A DNA stretch of 64,000 nt from Pseudoramibacter alactolyticus ATCC 23263 (GTDB lineage: Bacteria > Bacillota > Clostridia > Eubacteriales > Eubacteriaceae): positions 1,213,412 to 1,277,411 of the forward strand of contig NZ_GL622359.1 of NCBI RefSeq assembly GCF_000185505.1, read 5' to 3'. The notes under the pieces were generated by a model, which saw only the letters and a program-made list of their open reading frames with translations, had not been told where the DNA came from and ran no database searches. Every line of letters begins with the position of its first letter. Within the stretch, counting starts at the first letter, position 1. Shown in pieces: positions 1 through 8,328 of this stretch. Both the position numbers and the translations under genes were made by a program.

Positions 1-1864
1 AGGCAGAAATCGAGGTGTAGTCTTTGGCAATGGCTGCCCACAGGGCCGCATTGCCAGCTTCCGCATCCGATGCGTGGTGGTAGAGAATCCCAAAGGTCCC
101 GACCACGTTTTCTTTGGCCACAAGGCCGGTGATGGCTGCCACAGCCGGCCGCCACGTACCCCAGCCCAGCGGGACAAACAGCCAGGCAATGGCGCGTCCC
201 ACAACGGCCAGAATGGAATGATCCATATTGTCAACCATGCCGAAGGATCCGCCTTCAACGCCGAAGCCCTGAAGGAACCAGATCACGATGGTGGACAAGA
301 GAATGATGGTCCCGGCTTTCTTGATGAAGTGGGACGCTCTTTCCCAGACGCTTCTGAGCACGTCGGAAACCCGCGGCCAGTGATAGGCTGGCAGTTCCAT
401 CACGAAGGGCGCCGGATCCCCGGCGAACGCCTTGGTCTTTTTCAGCATAATGCCCGACACGATGATCGCCGCAATCCCGATAAAATAGGCGGAGGTTGCC
501 ACCCAGCCGGAATTGTGGAAAATCGCCCCGGCGATCAGCGCGATGATCGGGAGCTTTGCTGAACACGGAATAAAGGTTGTCGTCATGACCGTCATGCGGC
601 GGTCACGCTCGTTTTCAATGGTTCTGGAAGCCATGACGCCCGGAACCCCGCACCCGGTCCCGATAAGAATCGGAATGAAGGACTTGCCGGATAGACCGAA
701 TTTTCTGAACACCCGGTCCATGACAAAGGCAATGCGCGCCATGTAGCCGCAGCCTTCAAGGAAGGCCAGGAAGAGGAAGAGCACAGCCATCTGCGGCACA
801 AAGCCGAGCACCGCGCCGACTCCGGCAATAATTCCATCAAGAATCAGGCTGGAGAGCCAGCCGGCGACGTGCGCCGATTTGAGCAGCCCTTCAACAAAGG
901 GCGGAATGATGGTGCCAAACAAGGAATCGTTCACCCAGTCGGTGGCCATGGTCCCAACGGTCGAGATGGATACGTAATAAACGCCCCACATGACCAGAAT
1001 AAAAATCGGCAGCCCGAGAATCCGGTTGGTGACGATTTTATCAATTTTATCAGAAATGGTCAGCTGACCTTTATTTTTCTTGTCGTAAACGCCGCGGACC
1101 CATTCGCCGATGATGTTGTAGCGCTCGCCGGTAATAATGGATTCCGCATCGTCATCCATTTCCTTTTCGCAGGCGGCGATATCGCCCTTGACGTGTTCCA
1201 TCTTCGCCGCATCGAGATTCAGATGCGCCGTCGCCTTGGTATCGCCTTCAAAAATCTTGACGGCATACCAACGTTGTTCTTCTTCCGGCAGATCGTGAAG
1301 CAGGGCTTCTTCAATATGGGCCAGGGTGTGTTCCACCGCCCCTTCAAATTTGTGCTTCGGCAGGTATTTTTCACCCTTTTCTGCAATGGCCACGGTCTTT
1401 TCAATGAGTTCATTGACGCCGGTGCCCTTCATGGCGGAAATCGGCACAACCGCGCATCCCGTAATTCGAGACAGGCTGTCAAAATCAATTTTGTCGCCGT
1501 TCTTCTCGACGACGTCCATCATGTTGATGGCAATGACGGTCGGAATGCCGCATTCCAATACCTGGGTGGTCAGATAGAGGTTGCGTTCCAGGTTGCTCCC
1601 GTCGACGATGTTAATGATCGCGTCCGGTCTTTCCTGCACGATGTAGTCTCTGGCGACCACTTCTTCCAATGTATAGGGCGAGAGGGAATAAATCCCCGGA
1701 AGGTCTGCAATGGTGACTTCTTTATGCCCCTTGAGCTTCCCTTCCTTTTTTTCAACCGTAACGCCCGGCCAGTTGCCGACATATTGATTCGCCCCCGTTA
1801 ATGAGTTGAATAAGGTCGTCTTCCCGGAGTTCGGGTTGCCGGCCAATGCAATAATTTTTGCCAT
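1..1864 (-). CDS. feoB: FeoB ferrous iron transporter (3' end cut by window edge)
   Basis: FeoB is a GTPase-coupled inner-membrane Fe(II) importer. About 621 codons are visible, with no stop before the left edge. The N-terminal G domain shows the P-loop GNPNSGKTT near residues 8-16, then DLPGIYSL (G3) and INMMDVV (G4 region). The membrane part has the family's gating-type segments, including PILIGTGCGVPGVMASR and TTFIPCSAKLPIIA. The start is the ATG at 1862-1864, the first codon before the P-loop, with a purine-rich stretch upstream. It follows feoA by about 45 bp on the same strand, so the two form one operon. Family assignment is secure; the C-terminus is not in view. Confidence 0.97.
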   Translation of the reverse strand, partial: MAKIIALAGNPNSGKTTLFNSLTGANQYVGNWPGVTVEKKEGKLKGHKEVTIADLPGIYSLSPYTLEEVVARDYIVQERPDAIINIVDGSNLERNLYLTTQVLECGIPTVIAINMMDVVEKNGDKIDFDSLSRITGCAVVPISAMKGTGVNELIEKTVAIAEKGEKYLPKHKFEGAVEHTLAHIEEALLHDLPEEEQRWYAVKIFEGDTKATAHLNLDAAKMEHVKGDIAACEKEMDDDAESIITGERYNIIGEWVRGVYDKKNKGQLTISDKIDKIVTNRILGLPIFILVMWGVYYVSISTVGTMATDWVNDSLFGTIIPPFVEGLLKSAHVAGWLSSLILDGIIAGVGAVLGFVPQMAVLFLFLAFLEGCGYMARIAFVMDRVFRKFGLSGKSFIPILIGTGCGVPGVMASRTIENERDRRMTVMTTTFIPCSAKLPIIALIAGAIFHNSGWVATSAYFIGIAAIIVSGIMLKKTKAFAGDPAPFVMELPAYHWPRVSDVLRSVWERASHFIKKAGTIILLSTIVIWFLQGFGVEGGSFGMVDNMDHSILAVVGRAIAWLFVPLGWGTWRPAVAAITGLVAKENVVGTFGILYHHASDAEAGNAALWAAIAKDYTSISA

Positions 1865-1909
1865 TTGTTCTCCTATCCTAATAAGATTCGCTCAGTGCTT
1901 GACAAAGAC

Positions 1910-2131
1910 TTATAAAACTTCGACCATTTCGGCGTCCGCTTTTCTAAGACTGAGTTCATAATCGCGAACGGTGATTTCAATCGGATCGCCAAGGGGGGCA
2001 ACCTTCCGGACATAAACTGCCTGTCCTTTGGTTAATCCCATATCCATGATCCGCCTTTTAATCGGGCCGGCTCCATGGATTTTCTTGACCGTCGCGGTAT
2101 CACCTACCTGAACGTCTTTGAGTGTTGCCAT
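1910..2131 (-). CDS. feoA: FeoA, small SH3-like partner of FeoB
   Basis: A 73-residue protein with the usual FeoA length and pattern: VGDTATVKKIHGAGPIKRR, then MDMGLTKGQAVYVRKVAPLGDPIEI and a C-terminal beta strand. It is cytoplasmic and supports FeoB-dependent Fe(II) uptake. The start has a strong AGGAGG seven bases upstream. It is the first gene of the leftward feoAB operon. Confidence 0.96.
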   Translation of the reverse strand: MATLKDVQVGDTATVKKIHGAGPIKRRIMDMGLTKGQAVYVRKVAPLGDPIEITVRDYELSLRKADAEMVEVL

Positions 2132-2251
2132 GTGAATCCTCCTTCTTCATTCGGTATTGTCGTGAAAGTTACCGGTTGTCGAACCCACATGCGCGCACAC
2201 AAAATGAATGGATTAGAGCATCTATTAATCGCAAATGTTTGTTCGAACTCA

Positions 2252-2307
2252 TCTAACCTTGATCTGAGTTTAGCACCTCTAACCCTCTGCTGTCAACCCT
2301 TTCTAAC
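2252..2307 (-). promoter_or_regulatory. feoAB promoter with three TCTAAC repeats
   Basis: On the minus strand TTGACA (2291-2296) and TAAACT (2267-2272) are 18 bp apart, about 135 bp upstream of feoA. Plus-strand TCTAAC occurs at 2252-2257, 2278-2283 and 2302-2307, that is downstream of, inside and upstream of the core promoter, at 26 and 24 bp steps. CTAACCTT resembles a half-site of DtxR-type iron regulators, so iron control is a reasonable inference, not shown. Confidence 0.6.
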
Positions 2308-2498
2308 ACAAAAATGTATTTTTTATGTATTTTTTTGTTTTGAAGACTTGCTTATGTTAGCTTTTTCAAATTTAATTGTGCTAACTTTTGCATTGCGCGT
2401 CAACCAGCGCTTTCCATTAGTTTAAATTTATTTTAAAGAAGGTTTGGTTCCGCCATTTTTATGTTCTTAATTTTGCATGGTTATTCAAAAAATCGCAT

Positions 2499-2530
2499 AA
2501 AAAAGGCAACGCCCGCAAACAGGCGTTGCC
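2499..2530 (-). terminator. Rho-independent terminator of the cobalamin-riboswitch unit
   Basis: Nine-bp perfect arms GGCAACGCC (2505-2513) and GGCGTTGCC (2522-2530), followed on the minus strand by six U (2499-2504). It closes the transcript started at the promoter near 2873-2901 and separates it from feoA. Confidence 0.9.
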
Positions 2531-2703
2531 TTTCAAAGAGATGGATTCCATTCCCGCTTGGGGAAGGAGGAATGAATTAATGATGGTTAAATATGAAGAT
2601 CCGTTCTTCAACCAACCAAAACCCTCTCCAAACGAACAGAGAAGATTGTAAGCAATTATCACAGTTCCAAAAGCCCTGAACCGGGGCTTTGCAGAACGGA
2701 TCG

Positions 2704-2845
2704 CTGTGCCGGTCTTCTGGCTTCACGATATCATCCGGCTCCCTTCCCATCGCGCCCAATCACAAACGACAGTGGTCATGAACCGGCTTTTCGCGTCACA
2801 GCTGCGATCACAGCACGGGAATCCCACCCGTTTCCCAACATCACA
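2704..2845 (-). promoter_or_regulatory. Cobalamin riboswitch
   Basis: On the minus strand the sequence runs GGGTGGGATTCCCGTGCTGTG, then CGCAGCTGTGAC, and ends with GAAGCCAGAAGACCGGCA. These match the family's conserved blocks: the GGTG..A..CC core, the CGC..CTGT box and the AGCCAGaAGACCgGC closing box. It sits about 20 nt after a strong promoter. The usual regulated gene (B12 synthesis, transport or isozyme) is absent downstream. Confidence 0.88.
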
Positions 2846-2872
2846 GGATCTTGCTCATATTTAACTGTCCTT

Positions 2873-2901
2873 ATTATAGGGGATACAAACTATGCTGTCA
2901 A
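2873..2901 (-). promoter_or_regulatory. Strong sigma-A promoter of the riboswitch unit
   Basis: Minus-strand TTGACA (2896-2901) and TATAAT (2873-2878), both consensus, are separated by 17 bp. Transcription would start near 2866, just before the cobalamin aptamer. Confidence 0.88.
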
Positions 2902-2916
2902 TTAAAGGTTTGAAAT

Positions 2917-3654
2917 TTACAAGTCTGCAACCGCCTCGGCCATGACCTTGGCAATATCGTCCCGGATCACCAGCTCTGCCGCGTTATCCGCCGAGGTGGC
3001 CGACTTGTTGATCTCCACCAGATGCCTGCCCCGAAAGTAGTGGATGAGGCCGGCTGCCGGATAGACGATGAGGGAGGTGCCCCCGACGATGAGGGTGTCG
3101 GCCTTTTCGATGGCGGCCACCGCCCCGTTAATCTGTGCCGGGTCGAGGGCTTCTTCGTAAAGCACCACGTCAGGCTTGACCGTCGCGCCGCATTTTTCGC
3201 ATTTCGGCACGCCGGGCTGGGCCATGATCCACTTGTCGTCGTAAAAGGCGTGGCAGTGGGTGCAATAATTTCTCAGCACCGATCCGTGCAGCTCAAAGAC
3301 GATCTCGCTGCCGGCCTTTTGGTGCAGGCCGTCGATATTCTGGGTAACCACCGCCTTGATCTTGCCCATCCGCTCGAGCTTGGCCAGGGCTTTGTGGCAG
3401 CCGTTGGGCTCAGCGTCCGGATAAACCATCTTGTCCCGGTAAAAATCGAAGAAATCCTCAGGATGATGCACGAAAAAAGAATGGGAAACCATTTCCTCCG
3501 GGGTGAATTCGGCGCTCAAACGCTGGCTGTAGATCCCGCCGGCGCTGCGGAAATCTGGAATGCCTGACGCGGTGGAAACCCCGGCGCCTCCAAAAAACAC
3601 GATGTTGTCGCTCGCTTTTAAAATAGCGGTTAATTGTTCAACTTCTTTTGGCAT
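2917..3654 (-). CDS. cobB: Sirtuin, NAD-dependent protein deacylase
   Basis: A 245-residue SIR2 enzyme of normal bacterial length that removes acyl groups from lysines using NAD+. NAD-binding [17 protein letters not shown] is at about 21-37, TQNIDGLH at 104-111, the catalytic His in FELHG at about 123, and zinc ligands at CTHC (131-134) and CEKC (152-155). The ATG is preceded by GGGAGG. It appears monocistronic, facing the riboswitch unit on the same strand. The symbol follows common bacterial use for sirtuins, not B12 synthesis. Confidence 0.95.
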   Translation of the reverse strand: MPKEVEQLTAILKASDNIVFFGGAGVSTASGIPDFRSAGGIYSQRLSAEFTPEEMVSHSFFVHHPEDFFDFYRDKMVYPDAEPNGCHKALAKLERMGKIKAVVTQNIDGLHQKAGSEIVFELHGSVLRNYCTHCHAFYDDKWIMAQPGVPKCEKCGATVKPDVVLYEEALDPAQINGAVAAIEKADTLIVGGTSLIVYPAAGLIHYFRGRHLVEINKSATSADNAAELVIRDDIAKVMAEAVADL

Positions 3655-3795
3655 GGTGCTGCCTCCCTTTTCGACCGCGTGGCGATCGTTTTCTAACAGT
3701 ATAGCGTCGGCGACTTAAATTTTGCGAAAGCTTGACCCGGCCGGCGCTTGTCTTTTATAATGAAGACAATCAAAACGACCGAACGGAGGCAGACC

Positions 3796-4014
3796 ATGGC
3801 CAATTTCACCTTGCTCGACGCGGCGGCACTGGGGCGCATTTTAAAGGACCGCCTCGGCGTGGAGCTGCACATTCACGACACCTGCGGCGACTTCTTTATG
3901 ACACTGGACGCGCCCGACGACCGCGCGCTGGTCTTCATCAAAGCCTACATGGCCCGGGAAGGGCACACGCTGACGGTCGATCCCGGCGGCACATCCTTCT
4001 CGGTTAAGGCATAA
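3796..4014 (+). CDS. Small acidic protein of unknown function
   Basis: 72 residues, beginning MANFTLLDAAALGRILKD, with HIHDTCGDFFMTL and a C-terminal DPGGTSFSVKA. I do not recognise the family. The single Cys sits in an HDTCGD context that could bind metal or be redox active, which is speculation. The start was chosen at the ATG preceded by ACGGAGGC rather than an upstream in-frame ATG without a site. It is alone on the plus strand and is followed by a bidirectional terminator. Confidence 0.6.
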   Translation: MANFTLLDAAALGRILKDRLGVELHIHDTCGDFFMTLDAPDDRALVFIKAYMAREGHTLTVDPGGTSFSVKA

Positions 4015-4126
4015 AGCCCCAACCGGTGCCCTTTTTTGACGACCCGGCGGCCAAACGAAAGCCCTCCTGCATTTCACCGCCGCGATGCGTCATCGGCTGA
4101 CCGATTGAGCAATCCGTCAAAGCGAC

Positions 4127-4157
4127 AAAAAAGACCAGCCAACGCTGGTCTTTTTTT
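4127..4157. terminator. Bidirectional terminator
   Basis: AGACCAGC (4132-4139) pairs with GCTGGTCT (4144-4151), with A-run before and T-run after, so it can end both the plus-strand small gene and the minus-strand zinc-ribbon gene. Confidence 0.88.
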
Positions 4158-4163
4158 CCGCCT

Positions 4164-4922
4164 TTAACGCATAAACTGAATCCCGCGGACGATGGGCGCT
4201 TCCACCGCGCGGCTCTTGCACACCTGCACGAAGCAAATGAAGCGCACGATGAAGAGCACTAACGCGACGATCCCCATGATGAGCAGCTGCAGTCCCATGC
4301 CGGCCAGCATGCCGCTCAGGCTACTGGATGCACCGTAATAACCGTAGCTGCTATAGCTGCTCGACGAGAACAAGGCCCCGCCGCCGACGATCAGCGTGAT
4401 CAGCCAGGTGACGACCATCGTGACCAGCGATACCAAAATGCTGAACACGTCGAGTTTGATCTCCTGCCGAATGTGAAACCCGATATAGCTGGTGCGCGCG
4501 TCGCTCGCCCTGTCCGCCAGCAATGCGACGATCAGTCCCGCCAACGGGAACAGATAAATCAGCATACAGATCACCTTGTTGTCGGAAATTTCCCGGGGAT
4601 CGTAGTCCGCTGTGTGATCATAGGGATTGCCGCCGCCGAAATTTCTCGGCGGTGCCGCATTTCCGTCGCCGGCCGGTCGCTTGGGCTGCGCCGGCGCTTC
4701 TTCCCAGCCATCGCTTCCCCAATCGGCTCGCGGCGCCTTGGGCCCGCGCTCAAACATCAGGCCGGGCCTTTCCGCCGCTTCAGCCTTGTCTGTCGCATCA
4801 TTTGCCGCATCATTAATGGTCGTTTCCGCAGGATCCGATGGCGGGCTCACCGGCTGACCGCAATGAGTGCAAAACACCGCGCCCGACATCAATTCTTTAC
4901 CGCAATGGGAACAATACTTCAT
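4164..4922 (-). CDS. Zinc-ribbon membrane protein
   Basis: 252 residues. The N-terminus carries a zinc ribbon, CSHCGKELMSGAVFCTHCG, followed by a low-complexity acidic/proline linker of roughly 90 residues. Then come four likely membrane segments, including VICMLIYLFPLAGLIVALLA and LLIMGIVALVLFIVRFICF, with an Ala/Ser/Tyr-rich loop between. The pattern resembles zinc-ribbon proteins with a DUF4870-like membrane region. Function unknown. The start was placed at the ATG eight bases after AGGAGG, not at the upstream in-frame ATG. Confidence 0.8.
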   Translation of the reverse strand: MKYCSHCGKELMSGAVFCTHCGQPVSPPSDPAETTINDAANDATDKAEAAERPGLMFERGPKAPRADWGSDGWEEAPAQPKRPAGDGNAAPPRNFGGGNPYDHTADYDPREISDNKVICMLIYLFPLAGLIVALLADRASDARTSYIGFHIRQEIKLDVFSILVSLVTMVVTWLITLIVGGGALFSSSSYSSYGYYGASSSLSGMLAGMGLQLLIMGIVALVLFIVRFICFVQVCKSRAVEAPIVRGIQFMR

Positions 4923-5077
4923 CTTCTGCCTCCTTTTTCCATTCACTGATCATTTTTAAAACTCCATTTTATTATAAATTATATTTTAAACCTTTGCAAT
5001 CATCAATTGCACGGATTTTGTTTTTTGCAGCAAACATCCTTCTTTTCCCCTGCTTCGCACTATGGTGCCAAACGCAC

Positions 5078-5215
5078 AAAAACAGAGACGCCCCAGGGGG
5101 ACGCTCTGTCTTTTGTTTGAGCGATAAAATCTTTTAATCCATGCACGGTCTCCGACATGTCTGGATTCCCTTGTTTTGCGTGGGGCGGCAGCACAAAAGG
5201 TCAGCGTCCCGCGGG
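5078..5215 (-). ncRNA. Candidate structured RNA / attenuator
   Basis: On the minus strand the segment ends in a terminator (arms in 5083-5108, five U at 5078-5082). GGGACGCT at 5203-5210 can instead pair with 5098-5105, and CTTTTG at 5194-5199 with 5110-5115. This long stem uses the same bases as the terminator's 5' arm, so the two folds exclude each other. An AATCCA/TGGATT hairpin lies between. It sits between the nitroreductase terminator and the zinc-ribbon gene. No known riboswitch or 6S signature was matched with confidence. Confidence 0.4.
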
Positions 5216-5220
5216 CATTC

Positions 5221-5252
5221 AAAACCACCTTCACAAAAAATGAAGGTGGTTT
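5221..5252 (-). terminator. Terminator downstream of the nitroreductase
   Basis: Twelve-bp arms AAACCACCTTCA (5222-5233) and TGAAGGTGGTTT (5241-5252). The U-run is short on the minus strand but the stem is strong. Confidence 0.8.
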
Positions 5253-5370
5253 ATTTATCGGAGGAACGCATAAGGCTATAACGCTCTTACTTTTCTTGGT
5301 ATGGTATAAGGTTAATTTTATTATATAACCGTCATTGTTTTAACTCAATGATTTCTGCCATCTTTTTAAA

Positions 5371-6003
5371 TTAATCGGGTGTTTTTTCAAGATCCTTCCC
5401 CGTCTGTCGTTCATCCGTCCACCGGTCCCACATCACAATCTCATCCACCTCCCGCTTGGGCACAAAATAATCCCTGTTCGCGTCCAGATAATACTGCAGG
5501 CTGCCGTCCGACCCCGGCGCCACCACGGTCGAGCGATGGGCGGGATAGCCCAGGGCCACCATGCTGTGGATTGCCATGGGCTCAGGCAGTTCCAAAACCG
5601 CGGCCAGCGCCTTGCGGTCGATATTGTCCATGATGCAGCTGCCCACGCCGTGATGCCACGCGGCCAGGGTGAGGTTGGCCAGGGCGATGCCCGCATCGGT
5701 ATCCACCCACCGGCTTCTGCGGCTGCCGTCATAAATCAGTGCGACAACCATCGTCGGCCGTTCGCCGGGCCCCGGGGTACCCAGCGCTTTCGGCAGGGCC
5801 GCGGCAAAATGCACATGGGGAAAAATTGCCGCCGCCTGCGCCCGGTCCGTCACAAAAATGGCCCGCAGCGGCTGCAGATTGCCCGCGCTGGAGGACAGGC
5901 GCAGCGCCTCGGCCATATCGGCCACCGCCTCGGCTGCCACCGGGCGGCTTTCGTCAAATCGGCGGTACGTCCGCCGGGTTTTAAGCAATGACATGAGATC
6001 CAT
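5371..6003 (-). CDS. Nitroreductase family FMN flavoprotein
   Basis: 210 residues. The N-terminus MSLLKTRRTYRRFDESRPV contains the family's RxSxR-like FMN-binding pattern, followed by SSSAGNLQPLRAIFVTD (FMN site). ANLTLAAWHHGVGSCIMDNI and HSMVALGYPAH match the later conserved blocks. It reduces nitro-aromatic, quinone or related substrates with NAD(P)H; the substrate is not predictable here. The start was chosen at the ATG with AAGGAG upstream. That site overlaps the 3' end of the Mrr-like gene 12 bp away, suggesting coupled expression. Confidence 0.88.
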   Translation of the reverse strand: MDLMSLLKTRRTYRRFDESRPVAAEAVADMAEALRLSSSAGNLQPLRAIFVTDRAQAAAIFPHVHFAAALPKALGTPGPGERPTMVVALIYDGSRRSRWVDTDAGIALANLTLAAWHHGVGSCIMDNIDRKALAAVLELPEPMAIHSMVALGYPAHRSTVVAPGSDGSLQYYLDANRDYFVPKREVDEIVMWDRWTDERQTGKDLEKTPD

Positions 6004-6014
6004 GGGTTCTCCTT

Positions 6015-6926
6015 TCAAATATCCTCGCTAAAAAAATCATAATCCACGCGTTTAATCGCGTATGTCGTTTCGATTGAAACGCCCAGATTGTGTTTGATCA
6101 TCAGCCGGGTCAACTGTTTGCCATCTATCAAAACGATGGTCGCACCGCCGCTGTTTTTCGCATAATCTCTTGCCTTTTGCGAATAAGACGCCGTTGTGAT
6201 AAAAAGCCCTTTAGCCGCGTTTTGTTCAAGCAGCGCGCCGGCAAATTTCTGAATTTCCGGTTTCCCCACCGTGCTTTCAATCTGCCATTGCTTGACCTGA
6301 ATATATATCGAAGAAAACCCCAGCTGATCTTCTTTGATGATACCGTCAATGCCGCCGTCATTGCTCGCCTGAGTCACAATACCGGCTTCTTCAATCCCTG
6401 AACCATACCCCATCGCAAGCAACAGACGGACCACCAGATGCTCAAAGTCAAAGGGCGATAATTTCATCACCTCATCCATCAAATCGCTTTGAAGGGCATC
6501 GTTGATCATCGAAAACGCCGCTTCCAATGTTTCGAGTGGCGTCCGATCCTCTATCCTCTCGTTTTGAGACGTATCGTTTTTAACCAGCGGCACCCCGCTC
6601 TCAAAGCTTCGAAATTCTGAAAACCGCCGTAAATAAGAAAGATCAATCATGCATGATTCTAAAAGCGCGGCTTTTCCCTTTTCTGAAATAACAAAATGTG
6701 CCCGCCGGGGACTCGTGATCAGACCAGCTTTCTTTAAATATGTTCTGGCCCAGCCCGCGCGGTTGCTGAAAACCGTTTGTTTGCCGCTCGGCAAAAGCGC
6801 CGATGTTTGCTCATCCGTTAATTGCAATTTTTCCGACAGGCGCTCATTGATCGCTTTTGAAGTCTGTTCCTGTCCATCGGACAAGATACGCAATGTGGGA
6901 TCGATCAAATCATCGTATTTTAACAT
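6015..6926 (-). CDS. mrr: Mrr-like restriction endonuclease
   Basis: 303 residues. The N-terminal winged-helix domain (about 1-90) has GWARTYLKKAGLI and HFVISEKGK, typical of the Mrr N-terminal domain. The C-terminal Mrr_cat fold shows FEHLVVRLLLAMGYG, then the PD-(D/E)XK core as NDGGIDGIIKEDQLG and YIQVKQW (about 215-245). Mrr enzymes cut modified DNA, so it is a candidate type IV restriction factor. No methyltransferase is adjacent. The ATG has GAGGAG upstream. It lies between a HAD protein and a nitroreductase, both close on the same strand. Confidence 0.88.
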   Translation of the reverse strand: MLKYDDLIDPTLRILSDGQEQTSKAINERLSEKLQLTDEQTSALLPSGKQTVFSNRAGWARTYLKKAGLITSPRRAHFVISEKGKAALLESCMIDLSYLRRFSEFRSFESGVPLVKNDTSQNERIEDRTPLETLEAAFSMINDALQSDLMDEVMKLSPFDFEHLVVRLLLAMGYGSGIEEAGIVTQASNDGGIDGIIKEDQLGFSSIYIQVKQWQIESTVGKPEIQKFAGALLEQNAAKGLFITTASYSQKARDYAKNSGGATIVLIDGKQLTRLMIKHNLGVSIETTYAIKRVDYDFFSEDI

Positions 6927-6939
6927 AGTATTTCTCTCC

Positions 6940-7851
6940 TCAGTCCAAATGCCTGGGCGCGCTGCCGGCGGCTTTCGCGATGCGGGCCGCTTCCTCCGCG
7001 CGGATCCGCTCGGCAAAGGCCGTAATCTTGTCGCACAGCCACATGTCCGCCGTTTCACCCTCGGAATAATCCGCGGCGGCAAACATCTGAATGCGCCCGT
7101 CCATGCGCATCTGCTCCACCTGATGGAGCGCCGCCGCATCGCCCTTGGGATACACGGCGAAGGTCGCGCCGCCGTTCTGATTCACCACGGAAAACGCCGG
7201 GATATCGCTGGGCCCGTCGGCGATATAAATCATATTTTTAAAATGCACCCGGCGCAGTGTCTCCGGCAGCTTGGTGTTCACATCAACGCCGCTGACTTTG
7301 CCGACGCCCTTGTTGATCTCGAACAGCGCCCGGGTCTTGGTGGTGTTGTCGATGGTGTAGGCAATCTCGCTGATGACCGGTGCGCCGCCGGCGTCCGCCG
7401 CCTCAATGAATTCGCAGCCCCAGACCCCGGCCACGTCCGCCATGATGGGCGTGCCTTTAATGATCTCGGTCAGACCGGTGGAGATAATATAGTGCTCCAC
7501 GCGGATATCAACATCCTGATAATCGGGATTCTCCTCGATGAGCGTGCGGGTTCGGGCAAAGATGCCCGGCACGCCGGGATAAAATTTGAGCTTTTGCCCG
7601 TAGCCGCGCAGTTTTTCGTTGCTTAACCCGGCAAAACGGCCGTCTTTGGCGTAGCGGATCATCTGGTTGAGATAGATCGTGTCCGGATTGACCTTCACCC
7701 CCTGCTCCTCCCGATATTTTTCCGGCAGAGCGCCAGCCTCCCGCCAAAAGGCCCGGCCGTCCACGCCGTATTCCTCGAAGATCGGATCTTCCATATAGCC
7801 GTCGATTAATGTCTTGTCAAAATCCCAAACCATGGCAATGATATTGGCCAT
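6940..7851 (-). CDS. HAD superfamily hydrolase
   Basis: 303 residues. Motif I is VWDFDKTLIDG near residue 10, motif II IISTGLTE near 140, and motif IV IYIADGPSDIPAF near 230. These are the nucleophile Asp, the Ser/Thr and the acidic pair of HAD phosphatases. The cap region is unusual and the substrate unknown. The ATG chosen has AGGAGG nine bases upstream; an upstream in-frame ATG has none. It is first in a leftward set with the Mrr-like and nitroreductase genes. Confidence 0.85.
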   Translation of the reverse strand: MANIIAMVWDFDKTLIDGYMEDPIFEEYGVDGRAFWREAGALPEKYREEQGVKVNPDTIYLNQMIRYAKDGRFAGLSNEKLRGYGQKLKFYPGVPGIFARTRTLIEENPDYQDVDIRVEHYIISTGLTEIIKGTPIMADVAGVWGCEFIEAADAGGAPVISEIAYTIDNTTKTRALFEINKGVGKVSGVDVNTKLPETLRRVHFKNMIYIADGPSDIPAFSVVNQNGGATFAVYPKGDAAALHQVEQMRMDGRIQMFAAADYSEGETADMWLCDKITAFAERIRAEEAARIAKAAGSAPRHLD

Positions 7852-7983
7852 CGCGATTGCCTCCTCATCATTTTTGGCCATTATACCACAGCGCAGCGGC
7901 CGTTTTTCGCCGGACATCAAAAAACGGCGTGCATGCCGCCCGTCCGCACCGCCAAAATTCCGGCGATTATTTTGAATTTCCGC

Positions 7984-8012
7984 TTGACAATCCCAGGACA
8001 AAAGGCTATTAT
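7984..8012 (+). promoter_or_regulatory. tRNA-Ala promoter
   Basis: TTGACA (7984-7989) and TATTAT (8007-8012) with a 17-bp spacer, ending 15 bp before the tRNA. Confidence 0.85.
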
Positions 8013-8027
8013 AATAAAGTCCTTCGC

Positions 8028-8111
<84 letters not shown>

Positions 8112-8117
8112 ACACTT

Positions 8118-8152
8118 AAAAACCGCTATTTTAAGCGGTTTTTCTTTTATTT
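8118..8152 (+). terminator. Terminator after tRNA-Ala (phage-supplied)
   Basis: AAAAACCGCT (8118-8127) pairs with AGCGGTTTTT (8134-8143), followed by a T-rich tail. It lies inside the prophage, so it replaces the host terminator now left beyond attR. Confidence 0.85.
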
Positions 8153-8328
8153 TTTTGCTATTTTCATGTTTTTTTAAATTTCTATTTTTCGGTACTTTTC
8201 TGTGCAAAATGTCGTAAATTTGTCGTAAAGTGTCGTAATAAAATTACTGATTTCTCACCAAATTCTTTTTTCAAAAAATAAAGCCAATGCTTATTTATTT
8301 GCTCTAACTTTATTTAGATTAATCACTT

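Larger units (their letters stand above)
2499..2866 (-). ncRNA. Short gene-less transcript under cobalamin riboswitch control
   Basis: Promoter, riboswitch and terminator enclose about 365 nt of leftward RNA. I find no ORF with a ribosome binding site in the 170 nt between aptamer and terminator. That stretch can form an AAAGCCC/GGGCTTT hairpin (about 2667-2690) inside a longer-range pair GATCCGTTCT/AGAACGGATC (about 2691-2700 with 2599-2608). It could be a B12-responsive small RNA, as known for the ANTAR-target RNAs of eut loci, or a riboswitch that has lost its gene. No ANTAR-type loop pair was recognised. Confidence 0.45.

Noticed and set aside
869-1801. A 310-codon plus-strand ORF across feoB
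   Set aside because: It is antisense to clearly coding FeoB and has no domain or ribosome binding site of its own; GC-rich genes often leave the opposite frame open.
2535-2700. ANTAR-target hairpin pair after the riboswitch
   Set aside because: The hairpins do not show the expected hexaloop with conserved A1 and G4, so an EutX-like call is not supported.
2459-2759. Two 60-67 codon ORFs downstream of the cobalamin riboswitch
   Set aside because: One needs GTG without a site and crosses the terminator; the other starts inside the aptamer. Neither looks like a protein.
5078-5215. 6S RNA or SRP RNA
   Set aside because: The rod-like fold is suggestive, but it is shorter than typical Firmicutes 6S RNA and lacks the SRP GGAA-loop motif; left as an unclassified candidate.
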